Source: Paraglaciecola sp. 20A4 | GTDB lineage: Bacteria > Pseudomonadota > Gammaproteobacteria > Enterobacterales > Alteromonadaceae | Reading direction: 5' to 3' | Assembly (NCBI RefSeq): GCF_011378905.1 | Contig: NZ_WTPY01000023.1 | Coordinates: forward strand, 1-64,000 | Length of the DNA: 64,000 nucleotides | Made by a program: the position numbers and the translations under genes | In this document: piece by piece, positions 54,757 through 63,949 of the stretch | Numbering within the stretch: the stretch's first letter is position 1 | Layout of the letters: each line of letters begins with the position of its first letter | Notes under the pieces: generated by a model | Seen by the model: only the letters and a program-made list of their open reading frames with translations | Databases searched by the model: none | What the model was told of the DNA's origin: nothing

Positions 54757-54802
54757 TGGCGAAGCTAGGCAGGGAATCGAATGTTAATGTAATAGAATTC
54801 AT
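54737..54802 (-). CDS. arginine leader peptide (MNSITL...SMLYRR)
   Basis: A 21-codon ORF (too short for normal gene finding) begins with ATG and ends Ser-Met-Leu-Tyr-Arg-Arg-TAA. The two last sense codons are CGA CGA, adjacent to the stop. A shorter start, the internal ATG at 54752-54754, would give MLYRR. No good Shine-Dalgarno sequence precedes either start, which is the main weakness. The ORF sits about 25 bases after a -10-like TATTAT (54826-54831) and just before a 7-bp antiterminator and the terminator. Role inferred: the ribosome stalls on Arg codons when charged tRNA-Arg is short, letting transcription continue into argCBFGHA. Confidence 0.75.
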   Translation of the reverse strand: MNSITLTFDSLPSFASMLYRR

Positions 54803-54941
54803 ATGCGTTATTAAACCGAATTAAGATAATATGTATGAATAATTTTAGCTAAAAGCGTATTCGCTAAATAGTTAAACCATGTTGTCGCCGAGTATGCCAT
54901 GTGTTATATACTTATGCAAATAAAATGAATAATTATTTAAA
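54786..54941. promoter_or_regulatory. argC-argE divergent promoter region with possible ARG boxes
   Basis: Three imperfect matches to the ArgR box TNTGAATWWWWATTCANW: 54786-54803 (half-site TATGAAT on the minus strand), 54834-54851 (TATGAATAATTTTAGCTA) and 54924-54941 (AATGAATAATTATTTAAA). The best half-sites are in the last two; spacing is not the canonical 21 bases. -10-like TATTAT for argC lies at 54826-54831. ArgR control is plausible but weaker than in enteric arg operators. Confidence 0.45.
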
Positions 54942-54950
54942 GGTTTGGTT

Positions 54951-56096
54951 ATGCCATCTTTGTCTTTTTTAGAACGTTATGCACACATTATAAAAACACC
55001 GTCTATCAGCGCATTTAGCGCAAATTTAGACCAGTCTAACCGGCCTATTATTGATTTGCTATCGGCCTGGTTTAGTGACTACGGTTTCAACATAAGTATT
55101 CAAAAAGTGCCTAATACGCGTGATAAATACAATATGTTGGCAAAAATTGGCACGGGTGAGGGCGGGTTGTTGTTATCGGGTCACTCAGACACTGTACCAT
55201 TTGACGATAACAAATGGCAGTTTGATCCGTTTGTCGCAAAGCAGGCTGATGGCAAGTTATATGGCTTAGGAACCTGTGACATGAAGGGTTTTTTTGCATT
55301 CATTCTTGAAGCCATAAAGGATATTCCTCTTAAAAACTTGAAGAAACCACTCTACATTTTAGCCACCGCCGATGAAGAAACGTCTATGGCTGGTGCGCGG
55401 TTTTTTGTTGAGCAACAGTTAATCAAACCGGATATGGCGATTATCGGTGAGCCAACAGAGCTTAAACCGATATTCAAACACAAGGGGCATATGGGTCATA
55501 GTTTGAATATCGAAGGCAAAGCTGGGCACTCAAGCGATCCAGCGAAGGGCGTTAATGCGATAGAAATTATGTACCAGGCCATCGGGAAATTGATTGCTTT
55601 AAAACAGCAGCTAGCGGAAAAATACCGAGACGATGCGTTTAGCGTACCGGAAGTCACCATGAATCTTGGACATATTCACGGTGGGGACGGTGAAAATCGT
55701 ATTTGCGGGCACTGCCAGCTAAATTTTGATTTACGTGCCATTCCTTCACTTAGTGATGAACAGGCTATTGCTATGATTGACGAGGCACTCGCGCCCCTAA
55801 AGCAAAAATACCCTCAGCGAATTACGCGTGAAGCAATGTACGAAACGGCACCTGCATTTGGATGTCGTAATGAACAAGGCATTTTAGAATTGGCAAAAAC
55901 TTTAACTGGCTTCGATCCGGTTAGCGCTAATTACGCTACAGAAGCGCCGTTTATTAACCTGTTAGGCTGCGACACCATAGTGCTAGGTCCAGGCAGCATA
56001 GAGCAAGCCCATCAACCTGATGAGTTTATTTCTCTGCATTATGTTGATCCTACGGTTAACTTGCTACGCAATTTTATTAAACAGGTTTGCTTTTAA
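54951..56096 (+). CDS. argE: N-acetylornithine deacetylase
   Basis: About 381 residues from the ATG with AAAGG 7 bases upstream (an in-frame TTG two codons earlier lacks that spacing). Peptidase M20 metal ligands: LLSGHSDTVPFDD (~70), GLGTCDMKGFFAF (~105), ATADEETSMAGA (~135) and IGEPTELKPIFKHKGHMG (~162). It releases ornithine. It is divergent from argC and shares its final A with the ATG of the next gene. Confidence 0.96.
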   Translation: MPSLSFLERYAHIIKTPSISAFSANLDQSNRPIIDLLSAWFSDYGFNISIQKVPNTRDKYNMLAKIGTGEGGLLLSGHSDTVPFDDNKWQFDPFVAKQADGKLYGLGTCDMKGFFAFILEAIKDIPLKNLKKPLYILATADEETSMAGARFFVEQQLIKPDMAIIGEPTELKPIFKHKGHMGHSLNIEGKAGHSSDPAKGVNAIEIMYQAIGKLIALKQQLAEKYRDDAFSVPEVTMNLGHIHGGDGENRICGHCQLNFDLRAIPSLSDEQAIAMIDEALAPLKQKYPQRITREAMYETAPAFGCRNEQGILELAKTLTGFDPVSANYATEAPFINLLGCDTIVLGPGSIEQAHQPDEFISLHYVDPTVNLLRNFIKQVCF

Positions 56097-57316
56097 TGAG
56101 CACCGCGAATCAAGGTTTTAAATATCGGTTGTTCACCGTGTTGTGTGTCGCGGTAATAAGTACCAGTGTGCTAAGTGGTTGTATTGTGAATACTCACTTA
56201 GGAGAAAATGAGGCGACCTTATTGCAACCTAAATTGTTTGAGGAGGTATTAACTCCGGCCGAACCGTTGAAACAATCAATAGCCTCTTATCCTGCGATGC
56301 CTGAAGCGGTTACAAACAATGCTGTAGCTAAAGTGGATACTTCTCAAGGCAGTTATTTATTGTCTTTTATGGGCTTAGGTGCAAAAAAATCCTCTGCTGC
56401 AGTACATAACAAAGTGTGGGCACTGAATATTAATCCTGATGGTAATGATAGCAAAAGGTTGAACGCTAATGTCAGCCAATGGCAAGCAAAATCACCGGTG
56501 CCATCAAGTTTGCCTCAGTCAGGTCGACTAGCCAGTATCGCCGTTGGTGTCGATGGTATGGCGTATATATTTGGCGGTTACACCGTTGACCAAGCGCATA
56601 ACGAAGTATCGAGCCCTGATAATTTTCGCTATGACGTTGTGACCGATACTTATTATCCCATCTCCGCTACTCCCGTGGCAGTTGACGATGCAATTGCACT
56701 TGTTTATCACCAGCGGTATGTGTATTTAATTAGCGGTTGGCATAACGATGGTAATGTAAATTTAGTACAAATTTACGATGTGAAAACCGACACTTGGCAA
56801 CAGGGATCGCCCTTTTTAGGACAACCAGTATTCGGCCATGCAGGTGCAATCGTTGCTGAGGATATATTGCTTTGTGATGGGGTTAAAGTCGATGTTCAAC
56901 CCGATAAACGTCGCACGTTTTCAGCACAACGTGCTTGTTACCACGGTAAGATTAATAAGGATGAAGTGCATAAAATCGATTGGCGTTCGGTGGAACACCC
57001 TAACGCAGCAGCACGCTATCGTATGGCTGCGGTAGGTGATAGCGTAACGAATTCTGCGATATTTGTTGGTGGTTCAGATAACCCCTATAACTACGATGGG
57101 ATTGGCTATAACGGTGAACCTGCAAAACCCAGTAAACAAATTTGGCGCTACGATTTCTCTCAGGCGAAATGGACAACGACTGAAATGAACAATGCGACTA
57201 TGGATCACAGGGGACTTTTACCCATCGGAGAAGGTGATGAACGACATTTTGTGACCCTTGGGGGAATGGTTGAACATCAAAAAGTATCGAGTGCTGTAAC
57301 CCCCATTGTTTTGTGA
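56096..57316 (+). CDS. Kelch-repeat lipoprotein coupled to argE
   Basis: About 406 residues from the ATG formed with the argE stop (TAATG). Lipoprotein signal MSTANQGFKYRLFTVLCVAV... with lipobox LSGC. Kelch-type repeats: GRLASIAVGVDGMAYIFGGYTVDQ (~150), DDAIALVYHQRYVYLISGWHNDGNVNLVQIYDVKTDTWQQG (~200) and RMAAVGDSVTNSAIFVGGSDNPY (~310). This suggests a beta-propeller anchored to a membrane. It resembles mutarotase/sialate-epimerase-like Kelch proteins, but no function can be assigned. The overlap with argE implies cotranslation, which is unexpected for an arginine gene. Confidence 0.85.
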   Translation: MSTANQGFKYRLFTVLCVAVISTSVLSGCIVNTHLGENEATLLQPKLFEEVLTPAEPLKQSIASYPAMPEAVTNNAVAKVDTSQGSYLLSFMGLGAKKSSAAVHNKVWALNINPDGNDSKRLNANVSQWQAKSPVPSSLPQSGRLASIAVGVDGMAYIFGGYTVDQAHNEVSSPDNFRYDVVTDTYYPISATPVAVDDAIALVYHQRYVYLISGWHNDGNVNLVQIYDVKTDTWQQGSPFLGQPVFGHAGAIVAEDILLCDGVKVDVQPDKRRTFSAQRACYHGKINKDEVHKIDWRSVEHPNAAARYRMAAVGDSVTNSAIFVGGSDNPYNYDGIGYNGEPAKPSKQIWRYDFSQAKWTTTEMNNATMDHRGLLPIGEGDERHFVTLGGMVEHQKVSSAVTPIVL

Positions 57317-57372
57317 GCGATATAGCAGCATTAATTGGGTTAAAAATTTTAGTTAAGTTATTGGGGTAATAT

Positions 57373-57780
57373 ATGCAAAAAACGATTGCGCTAGTTGCGC
57401 ACGACCACAAAAAACCAGAATTGATCCGCTGGGCAATAGAACATAGAAAAGAACTTTCTAAGCATAAATTAGTGGCCACAGGCACCACAGGAGGGTTGGT
57501 ACAAGAGGCGTTAGATTTACCGGTTACCCGCTATAAGAGCGGACCACTAGGTGGGGACCAACAAATTGGTGCATTGATTGCCGAAGGTAAATTGGATAGT
57601 TTAATTTTCTTTTGGGATCCCCTTAATCCTGCACCTCACGACCCCGACGTTAAGGCATTATTGCGTTTGTGTTCTGTGTGGAACTTACCCGTCGCTTGCA
57701 ATACCTCAACAGCGGATATGTTAATTACATCGCCACTGTTTATTGAAGGCTTGTACGAACGGGCAATGCCTGAGTATTAG
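57373..57780 (+). CDS. mgsA: methylglyoxal synthase
   Basis: 135 residues. [21 protein letters not shown] start, GTTGGLV (~35), [20 protein letters not shown] (~58, with the catalytic Asp) and [32 protein letters not shown] (~78). It converts dihydroxyacetone phosphate to methylglyoxal, an overflow bypass of lower glycolysis. Confidence 0.95.
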   Translation: MQKTIALVAHDHKKPELIRWAIEHRKELSKHKLVATGTTGGLVQEALDLPVTRYKSGPLGGDQQIGALIAEGKLDSLIFFWDPLNPAPHDPDVKALLRLCSVWNLPVACNTSTADMLITSPLFIEGLYERAMPEY

Positions 57781-57936
57781 GCTATGTTAAGGTCAATATA
57801 ACACCTTAATCCAGAGCAATATCTTTATGGCAAGCTACAGGTTAGGCGCAGTCACTTGCGCTAATTCACATAGTTACGAGTAAAGGTAGTAATATGCTCG
57901 TCAGGCAGTCAATAGCGCATAACTTGGTAATAAAAC

Positions 57937-58734
57937 TTAGGCGTCGTCTGCATGATGACGCTGTTTTCTAGACATTTTCTTTCTTGGTAATGACTGTATT
58001 TCAAGCATCTTTAGCTGTTGTTTGGGCGTTAACATATTCCAAAAATCATATTTGTTTTTAGCCTGACTTACTGCATTTTCAAGTTGAGAATCTTTTGTTT
58101 CTTGCGCCAATGCTAGCCAATCGCTTTTTAGCAGTTCATCACGTGATATTAGCGCTAGCAGACGTTCTTTAAATGCAATATGACTCGCTTTGTTTTTTTC
58201 GCGATTAGCTTTTTCTATTTCGTGCCCAGCGACCAATAGCGCGTCTTGTTGCTCAGTAAGCGCCAGCGCTTCGAAACGACGACCTCGATTATTTATTCGC
58301 CCCGCGGGCTTATCTGGTAGTGTTTCTTCACTGAGTTTATTAATAAATGACTGTTTCTGAGTCGTATCTAAGGTTAACCAAAGTTGATGTTGAATTTGTA
58401 GGTTTTGCCACATAAGTTCTGCGCGTAAGAGCAAGCTTTGCGCAATTACGCTGCGAATATCGTTTTCATTCCACACGGTGTTTTGCTCTAAGGTACGCAG
58501 AGCTTCGCGATTTGTATGCATGTCTTGTTTAAGCGTGACATTATCTGCGTCTTTCTGTTTAAGCCGTAATCTTAGGTCTTGACGCTGAGTGTCTGAAAGT
58601 TCCAGCTGTTTAAGTATGGGGTACAAATATCCAGGGCCATTATGCTCCAAAGGATTAACTTTCGCTGATGCTTGCGTTAAAAACATCGCTAACGAGATAG
58701 CGATAGGGGAAAACAATAATTTAATCGTCCGCAT
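57937..58734 (-). CDS. periplasmic CpxP/Spy-like protein
   Basis: 265 residues with a signal peptide (MRTIKLLFSPIAISLAMFLTQASA). Helical, with several LTxxQ-type motifs: LELSDTQRQDL (~43), LDTTQKQSF (~122), LALTEQQDALL (~155) and MLTPKQQLKML (~240). The LTxxQ pair marks the CpxP/Spy family of periplasmic chaperone-like stress proteins, but this protein is about 100 residues longer than CpxP and may be a duplicated form. It is divergent from cpxRA, as cpxP is in E. coli, with a CpxR-box-like repeat between. Confidence 0.78.
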   Translation of the reverse strand: MRTIKLLFSPIAISLAMFLTQASAKVNPLEHNGPGYLYPILKQLELSDTQRQDLRLRLKQKDADNVTLKQDMHTNREALRTLEQNTVWNENDIRSVIAQSLLLRAELMWQNLQIQHQLWLTLDTTQKQSFINKLSEETLPDKPAGRINNRGRRFEALALTEQQDALLVAGHEIEKANREKNKASHIAFKERLLALISRDELLKSDWLALAQETKDSQLENAVSQAKNKYDFWNMLTPKQQLKMLEIQSLPRKKMSRKQRHHADDA

Positions 58735-58806
58735 GAAATGTTCCTCGTAAGGGCTAGAATGCGGTATTAGTTTATCAATCCTTGCGCAAAGAAACGCAAG
58801 CCCAGT

Positions 58807-58822
58807 GTAAAGATTACGTAAA
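58807..58822. promoter_or_regulatory. CpxR-box-like direct repeat
   Basis: GTAAA-6 bases-GTAAA, in the gap between the cpxP-like and cpxR genes. A further GTAAA on the minus strand lies at 58856-58860. E. coli CpxR binds GTAAA repeats with similar spacing, so autoregulation of the locus is likely. Confidence 0.65.
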
Positions 58823-58911
58823 TCGTAAGCCTCTGATGAGTGCTTCCGTTATTATTTTACGTATATAAATGCGACTTTTAATATGTTGCAGTGGCTGTAA
58901 GGAATATACAC

Positions 58912-59619
58912 ATGATAGAAAAGTCTCTGTTGTTGATAGATGATGACCATGCTCTGACTGAGTTATTGAAAGAGTACTTAAGCGCTCAAGGTTATAAGGT
59001 TCAGGTAGCCAGTGATGGCGAAGCGGGCTTATTTGCCGCCAAATCGGGTCAGTATTTCGATTTGATTATATTGGATGTAATGCTACCTAAATTAGATGGT
59101 TTTGAGGTGCTAAAGCGCTTGCGAGCTACGCATATTACACCTGTACTTATGTTAACAGCCAAAGGCGATGATTTTGACCGTATATTGGGTCTTGAACTAG
59201 GCGCTGATGACTACCTTGCCAAACCGTTTAATCACAGAGAGCTGTCTGCTCGGGTAAAAGCTATTGTGCGCCGGGTAGACATACAAGCTGGCCTGCAAGG
59301 CGATAAGCAAAAACAAAGTATGATAGAAATTGGCGACGTGCAATTAAATGTTGCGGCACAAACCGTGGCTTGTAATGCCCAGAAAGTTGAGCTGACAGGT
59401 ACCGAGTTTGCAGTACTTCGATTATTGATGAGTTGTAGCCCAGATCTTGTGCCAAAACAGGCGATTAGTGAACAAGTGTTGGGGCGAAAGCTTGCCGCTT
59501 TTGATCGAAGTATTGATATGCATGTCAGTAACTTACGCAAAAAATTAAACCAATTCAGTGAACACGATAAAATTAAAACCCATAGGGGTGTCGGCTATGT
59601 TTATTTAGGTGAAATATAA
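58912..59619 (+). CDS. cpxR: CpxR-like OmpR-family response regulator
   Basis: About 235 residues from the ATG with AAGGA about 9 bases upstream; an upstream in-frame GTG would add seven residues. Receiver domain: LLIDDDHALTELLKEYL, phospho-Asp in LIILDVMLPKLDGF (~52), LTAKGDD, and the Lys in YLAKPFNHREL (~104). C-terminal winged helix: VELTGTEFAVLRLLMS...RSIDMHVSNLRKKL...THRGVGYVYL. Its stop overlaps the cpxA start (TAATG). Confidence 0.9.
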   Translation: MIEKSLLLIDDDHALTELLKEYLSAQGYKVQVASDGEAGLFAAKSGQYFDLIILDVMLPKLDGFEVLKRLRATHITPVLMLTAKGDDFDRILGLELGADDYLAKPFNHRELSARVKAIVRRVDIQAGLQGDKQKQSMIEIGDVQLNVAAQTVACNAQKVELTGTEFAVLRLLMSCSPDLVPKQAISEQVLGRKLAAFDRSIDMHVSNLRKKLNQFSEHDKIKTHRGVGYVYLGEI

Positions 59620-61019
59620 TGAACTGGCAGCATCTTAATCCGTTTCGTAGTTTGTATGGACGCATTTTTTTGTGGTTTTGGGGTACTACCATCGTGATGA
59701 TAGTGGGTGCTGTCTGGATAATGCAAAGTATTAAAGCCGAAGTTGAATATCTGCCCATGGATGAGAAGCAGCAGTTTATGCTTGAAAACAGCCGCAAGTC
59801 GTTACAACGTCAGTTTTCTCGCAATCGCGACGGCGAGCCTGTGCAAAATACCTTAGAGCGTTTTGGTCAACGCGGCAAAATGACCGTTATTCTTCTTAAC
59901 CCGCAAAATAAAGAAATTATATTAAGTGGCCCGATGCCACGCTTACACAATGAAAAACCTTTCTTAGATCTCATCGACTCGGCTAATCCTTTACGCATTA
60001 TTACCCCTATGGGGGATTTTAGTGGTCCTATGGCGATTAACTTAGTGGACACAGATTACTTGCTGTTTGTTGGGCGTGTTCGACCAATGGGATTTCCCGG
60101 AGAAATGCGCCGAAAACCCCCTTTGTTGCTGATTAGTTTGGTGTTATTAATAAGTGCTTTTTTATGCTCTTTAATCGCTTGGTCGTTAGTTAAACCCATA
60201 AAGCAGCTGCAAGATGCTACCAAGCGTATGGCCAGCGGTGAATTAACGAGTCGCGTAGGATCAGCCAGTTATCGTGGTGACGAAATTGGTCAGTTAGGCC
60301 GAGATTTCAACCATATGGCGGAACAAATAGAAACGTTGCTAACTGGACAAAAACGACTGCTAGGGGATATTTCCCATGAGTTACGCTCGCCTTTGACGCG
60401 TATGCAATTAGCGATTGGCATTGCTCAGCAACAAGACCCATCAGTGTCATCAGCAAGTAATGAACAAGCGCTGGCAAGAATCGAAAAAGAAGCCCATCAA
60501 ATGGAGCATATGGTCGCTCAGGTATTGATGTTGTCGAGATTGGATAGCAATGCGCGAGTTTCACAGAAGCGGACCATTAGTTTTGATGCTTTGCTAACGG
60601 GGCTTTTGGCCGATTGCGAATTTGAAGCTAAATCAATGGACAAGCAACTATCAGTAGACATTGAATGTGATGCCAATATGAGTGCTGATGAAGATTTACT
60701 TGCCAGTGGTATTGAAAACGTACTGCGAAACGCATTGAAGTATGCCGACCGGCACGTATCTTTTACCTTATGCATAAAAGACAACATGGCTGAATTGGTT
60801 ATCTGTGATGACGGAGTGGGCATACCTGAGTCAGATTTGAGTAATATTTTCCAACCCTTCTACCGAGTTTCTAGCGCGCGGGATCGAGATAGTGGGGGAA
60901 TTGGCCTTGGTTTAGCTATTGCCAGCCGAGCTGTGGCCGTGCATAACGGCAAGATTACTGCGCATAATCAAATTAAAGGCGGCTTGTGTGTGAACATTCG
61001 CTTACCCATTATTGATTAA
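59619..61019 (+). CDS. cpxA: CpxA-like sensor histidine kinase
   Basis: 466 residues. First membrane helix (~15-35, GRIFLWFWGTTIVMIVGAVWIMQ), periplasmic loop (~36-165), second helix (LLLISLVLLISAFLCSLIAWSLV), HAMP (~190-240), phospho-His in LLGDISHELRSPLTRMQ (~249) and ATPase boxes ENVLRNALKYA, ICDDGVGIPESDL, GGIGLGLAIASR. It senses envelope stress and phosphorylates CpxR; the divergent CpxP-like protein is its probable periplasmic modulator. Confidence 0.9.
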   Translation: MNWQHLNPFRSLYGRIFLWFWGTTIVMIVGAVWIMQSIKAEVEYLPMDEKQQFMLENSRKSLQRQFSRNRDGEPVQNTLERFGQRGKMTVILLNPQNKEIILSGPMPRLHNEKPFLDLIDSANPLRIITPMGDFSGPMAINLVDTDYLLFVGRVRPMGFPGEMRRKPPLLLISLVLLISAFLCSLIAWSLVKPIKQLQDATKRMASGELTSRVGSASYRGDEIGQLGRDFNHMAEQIETLLTGQKRLLGDISHELRSPLTRMQLAIGIAQQQDPSVSSASNEQALARIEKEAHQMEHMVAQVLMLSRLDSNARVSQKRTISFDALLTGLLADCEFEAKSMDKQLSVDIECDANMSADEDLLASGIENVLRNALKYADRHVSFTLCIKDNMAELVICDDGVGIPESDLSNIFQPFYRVSSARDRDSGGIGLGLAIASRAVAVHNGKITAHNQIKGGLCVNIRLPIID

Positions 61020-61086
61020 AGCCATTGTATGCAGCCATAATCTGCTCTGCTAAGCTACCAGCCTAGTGAAACCATTGAGGCTAAAT

Positions 61087-62064
61087 ATGGCGGATAACTA
61101 CCTAATAAGTAATGAGAAGCAACTTGAACTAACGTACCGCGATCAAATTAAACCATTGATGGCGGCCGTGGTTCAGGGCCACTTTGTCGGTGTGTCGGGA
61201 ATTTCGATTAGCTATGCTTATTTATGCCATTCAGAGGCTAAAGGAGCGGTGTCAATTTCAACGGGCCGAATTGAATCTTGGGTTAAGTATCAAGAAGTCA
61301 TGTTTGATTTGTACCAAAATGGCTATTCGGTGTTTATTCATGATCATCGGGGCCAGGGCTTATCGGGACGTATGACCCGTAATCCTCATATGGGTTTTGT
61401 ACATGATTTTTCCGATTATGTGGCCGATTTTAAACAGTTTTATCAACAAATAATTCAACCGAATGCTCGCCATAAGCCGCAGTTGTTATGTCATTCAATG
61501 GGCTGTGCGATTGGCGCACTGTATATATTGGCGCACCCTGATGACTTCTCGCAAGTTGTTTTTTGCGCGCCTATGTTTGGTATTCGCCCTGCTTTACCCA
61601 ATTTTCTAGCAAAAATGCTAATAGGTGCGAATTTGCTTATTAGTCGTGGTCTAGGACACGATGCAAGTTACTTTCTAGGACAAAAAGACTATCAAGAAAC
61701 TGAATTCTCCCTTAATGAACTTACCCATAGCGATACGCGCTATCGAATATTCAGAGACGAATATACGCTAAAGCCCGAAGTGCAACTTGGTGGTGTAACG
61801 GGGCATTGGCTGCGGGCTGCATTGATTGCTATGAACAGTATTGAAGAAAATGCAGCTCAGATTGCGCTCCCCGTATGTGCAGTGCAAGCAGGTGATGACA
61901 CAGTCGTTGACAATAAACGACAAAGCCGGGTTCTAGACAGAATGCCGAACTGTAAGGTATTGAGAATAGCTGGGGCAAGGCATGAGGTATTACTCGAACA
62001 GGACCAATATCGCCAGCCGTGTATGCAGCAGATACTCACCTTTATGGATACACCGCCAGTGTGA
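61087..62064 (+). CDS. alpha/beta hydrolase, lysophospholipase-like
   Basis: About 325 residues from the ATG with GAGG 8 bases upstream (an upstream GTG is possible). Fold marks: HDHRGQGLSGRMTRNPHMGFVHDF (~92), nucleophile elbow LLCHSMGCAIGALYILAHP (~136), GDDTVVDNKRQ (~272, acid) and GARHEVLLEQD (~300, His). This resembles PldB-type lysophospholipase / monoacylglycerol lipase. No signal peptide, so cytosolic or membrane-associated. Confidence 0.85.
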   Translation: MADNYLISNEKQLELTYRDQIKPLMAAVVQGHFVGVSGISISYAYLCHSEAKGAVSISTGRIESWVKYQEVMFDLYQNGYSVFIHDHRGQGLSGRMTRNPHMGFVHDFSDYVADFKQFYQQIIQPNARHKPQLLCHSMGCAIGALYILAHPDDFSQVVFCAPMFGIRPALPNFLAKMLIGANLLISRGLGHDASYFLGQKDYQETEFSLNELTHSDTRYRIFRDEYTLKPEVQLGGVTGHWLRAALIAMNSIEENAAQIALPVCAVQAGDDTVVDNKRQSRVLDRMPNCKVLRIAGARHEVLLEQDQYRQPCMQQILTFMDTPPV

Positions 62065-62132
62065 TAAAGCTTACCAGCACAAGCGCATATTTGTTAGAAT
62101 CGCTTTAATCTAGAACTACTGTGACATTATAA

Positions 62133-62597
62133 ATGCTGGATATCGTTTTATATCAACCTGAAATTCCACCCAACACAGGCAACATTATTCGTTTATGCGC
62201 TAACACGGGTTTTGCGTTGCACTTAATCGAACCATTAGGATTTGAATGGGATGACAAGCGAGTTCGCAGAGCAGGGCTTGATTACCATGAATTTGCTAAT
62301 GTGGTGCGCTATCCCAATTTGCAGGCTTACTTAGATACTAGGCAGCCGAAACGCGTGTTTGCTTGCACGACCAAAGGTACAACTTTTTTTGCTAAGGCTG
62401 AATATAGGATTGGAGACGCACTGCTGTTTGGACCCGAAACACGTGGTTTACCGGATGATGTGATCCAGAGTTTACCGCCTGAACAGCGGGTACGTATTCC
62501 TATGCTTGCAGACAGTCGTAGCATGAATTTATCAAATGCCGTATCTGTATTTGTGTATGAGGCTTGGCGGCAGCTAGATTTCAGCGGTGCTGTTTAG
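62133..62597 (+). CDS. trmL: tRNA (cytidine/uridine-34 2'-O)-methyltransferase
   Basis: 154 residues, SPOUT knot methyltransferase. [34 protein letters not shown] (~4), [14 protein letters not shown] (~98) and [30 protein letters not shown] (~120), which forms the knot and SAM pocket. It methylates the ribose of the wobble base of tRNA-Leu. Confidence 0.95.
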   Translation: MLDIVLYQPEIPPNTGNIIRLCANTGFALHLIEPLGFEWDDKRVRRAGLDYHEFANVVRYPNLQAYLDTRQPKRVFACTTKGTTFFAKAEYRIGDALLFGPETRGLPDDVIQSLPPEQRVRIPMLADSRSMNLSNAVSVFVYEAWRQLDFSGAV

Positions 62598-62628
62598 CGC
62601 ATCTGAACCGATAAAATTTAGCATCAAA

Positions 62629-62657
62629 GTTGTATTGCTGATACGCAGCAATACAAC
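62629..62657. terminator. perfect stem-loop between convergent trmL and fre
   Basis: 12-bp perfect stem GTTGTATTGCTG / CAGCAATACAAC with a 5-base loop ATACG. There is no T-run, but the convergent setting suggests a shared transcription end. Confidence 0.6.
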
Positions 62658-62709
62658 GTGTGTTTTGTCGCTCGGTTTCCACTTATGTTATTTAATATTC
62701 ACTGAGCTA

Positions 62710-63423
62710 TTAAATAAACTCGAAGGCATCGCCATATAGGTTTTTAAGTATTAAACCTTGCTGGTGGAATTCTTCCCGCGCGATACCCGCCATCTCAAAC
62801 CGTCCGGCGACATAAACACGATAGGGCTCTAAACTGACAAAATCTTCAAGTACGGCCTTGTGAACCCAGCCCGTTTTCCCCGACCATTGATGGCCAGGAT
62901 GTTCAACAACCGGAATAAAGCTAAAGTGTTGATGTTGTTTTGCTAACGCAACTAATTCTTCATAGGCGTACATATCGGCAGTGGAACGAGTCCCCCAATA
63001 CAGGAATAAGGGATCTTTATGACCTTCAGTATGCTGTGTTACCTCAAGTATTTTTTGCAATATAGCTTGGGCGTAAGAAAAACCTGTACCGCCAGCCAGT
63101 AAAACAGTCGGCATGCTAACGGTAGTTCGGGCGTACGCACTGCCTAAGCCGCCATTTACCGTTATTTCGCCATCTTGACGCATTCTATCAAGTACTTCAC
63201 CAGCGTAACTATTGCCAGGCTCAGCGCCGATATGTAGTTGAATCTTTTCGTCTTTGCGTGGTGCATTAGCAATAGAAAATGGTCGTTGGTCATCCTCATC
63301 CATAACTACTTTTAAATACTGCCCAGCTTGGTGAGAAAAAGTTTGTTCAGGGGTAAGTGTCACCAAACTTACGACTGGATTAAGAGCAACGATTGAATCA
63401 ACCTTACAAAGGGTGTGGTGCAT
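62710..63423 (-). CDS. fre: NAD(P)H-flavin reductase
   Basis: 237 residues, FNR superfamily. Flavin-site RPFSIANAPRKD (~48), nucleotide-site VLLAGGTGFSYAQAILQ (~107), LYWGTRSTADMYAYEEL (~141) and YVAGRFEMAGIAREEFHQQG (~207). It reduces free flavins with NAD(P)H. Matches Fre (LuxG-like) across its length. Single gene. Confidence 0.93.
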   Translation of the reverse strand: MHHTLCKVDSIVALNPVVSLVTLTPEQTFSHQAGQYLKVVMDEDDQRPFSIANAPRKDEKIQLHIGAEPGNSYAGEVLDRMRQDGEITVNGGLGSAYARTTVSMPTVLLAGGTGFSYAQAILQKILEVTQHTEGHKDPLFLYWGTRSTADMYAYEELVALAKQHQHFSFIPVVEHPGHQWSGKTGWVHKAVLEDFVSLEPYRVYVAGRFEMAGIAREEFHQQGLILKNLYGDAFEFI

Positions 63424-63949
63424 AATAATGTTCTACGCTTATATCAAATTGCGGTATTAAAGCCGCAAATAATTAGAATGTTAATGAAGTTTATCGTGAG
63501 CGTATCTGCTTTCGCTTAATAAATCTTCTTAAGAATTGCAGAGTAACGTGAGGTTCAAACTGCTAGCGTTAATTTTTATTGCTTAAATGTATATTTAATC
63601 AAAGATCGAATGAATAGAATAGTAAAGTTCATAACGGCATTATTTTTAGAGTATAAACTGCTCGCCGCCAAGTTACGAGATGGATCGTTAGACCTTGTTA
63701 TTTTTAGTTATTTTATGATTGCACTGATTTATCCAAGAACAAAGATTTAGATTTTTAGGCTTGCTTTTGTGAGCGGCTAATGGTTTATTGACTTAGCAAG
63801 TTATGCAACGTTAATTGGTTCGCTCGACATACTTTTGAATCGCATAAGGGCAGGTTTGTTATCTACTTTGATGCGTATTATTTAGCTGGTAAAAGTAAGC
63901 TGAGCAAGCTTTATGTACAGCCTTTATAAACACTTCTCGAGGATTGCCT
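63424..63949. other. intergenic region without a recognised gene
   Basis: 526 bases between fre and the partial gene at the right edge. AT-rich; it must hold promoters for both. I see no RNA gene, repeat or convincing ORF. Confidence 0.4.

Noticed and set aside
54766..54782. tRNA T-arm-like TTCGATTCCC on the minus strand
   Set aside because: No acceptor stem, anticodon arm or CCA fits around it; it falls inside the arg leader ORF.
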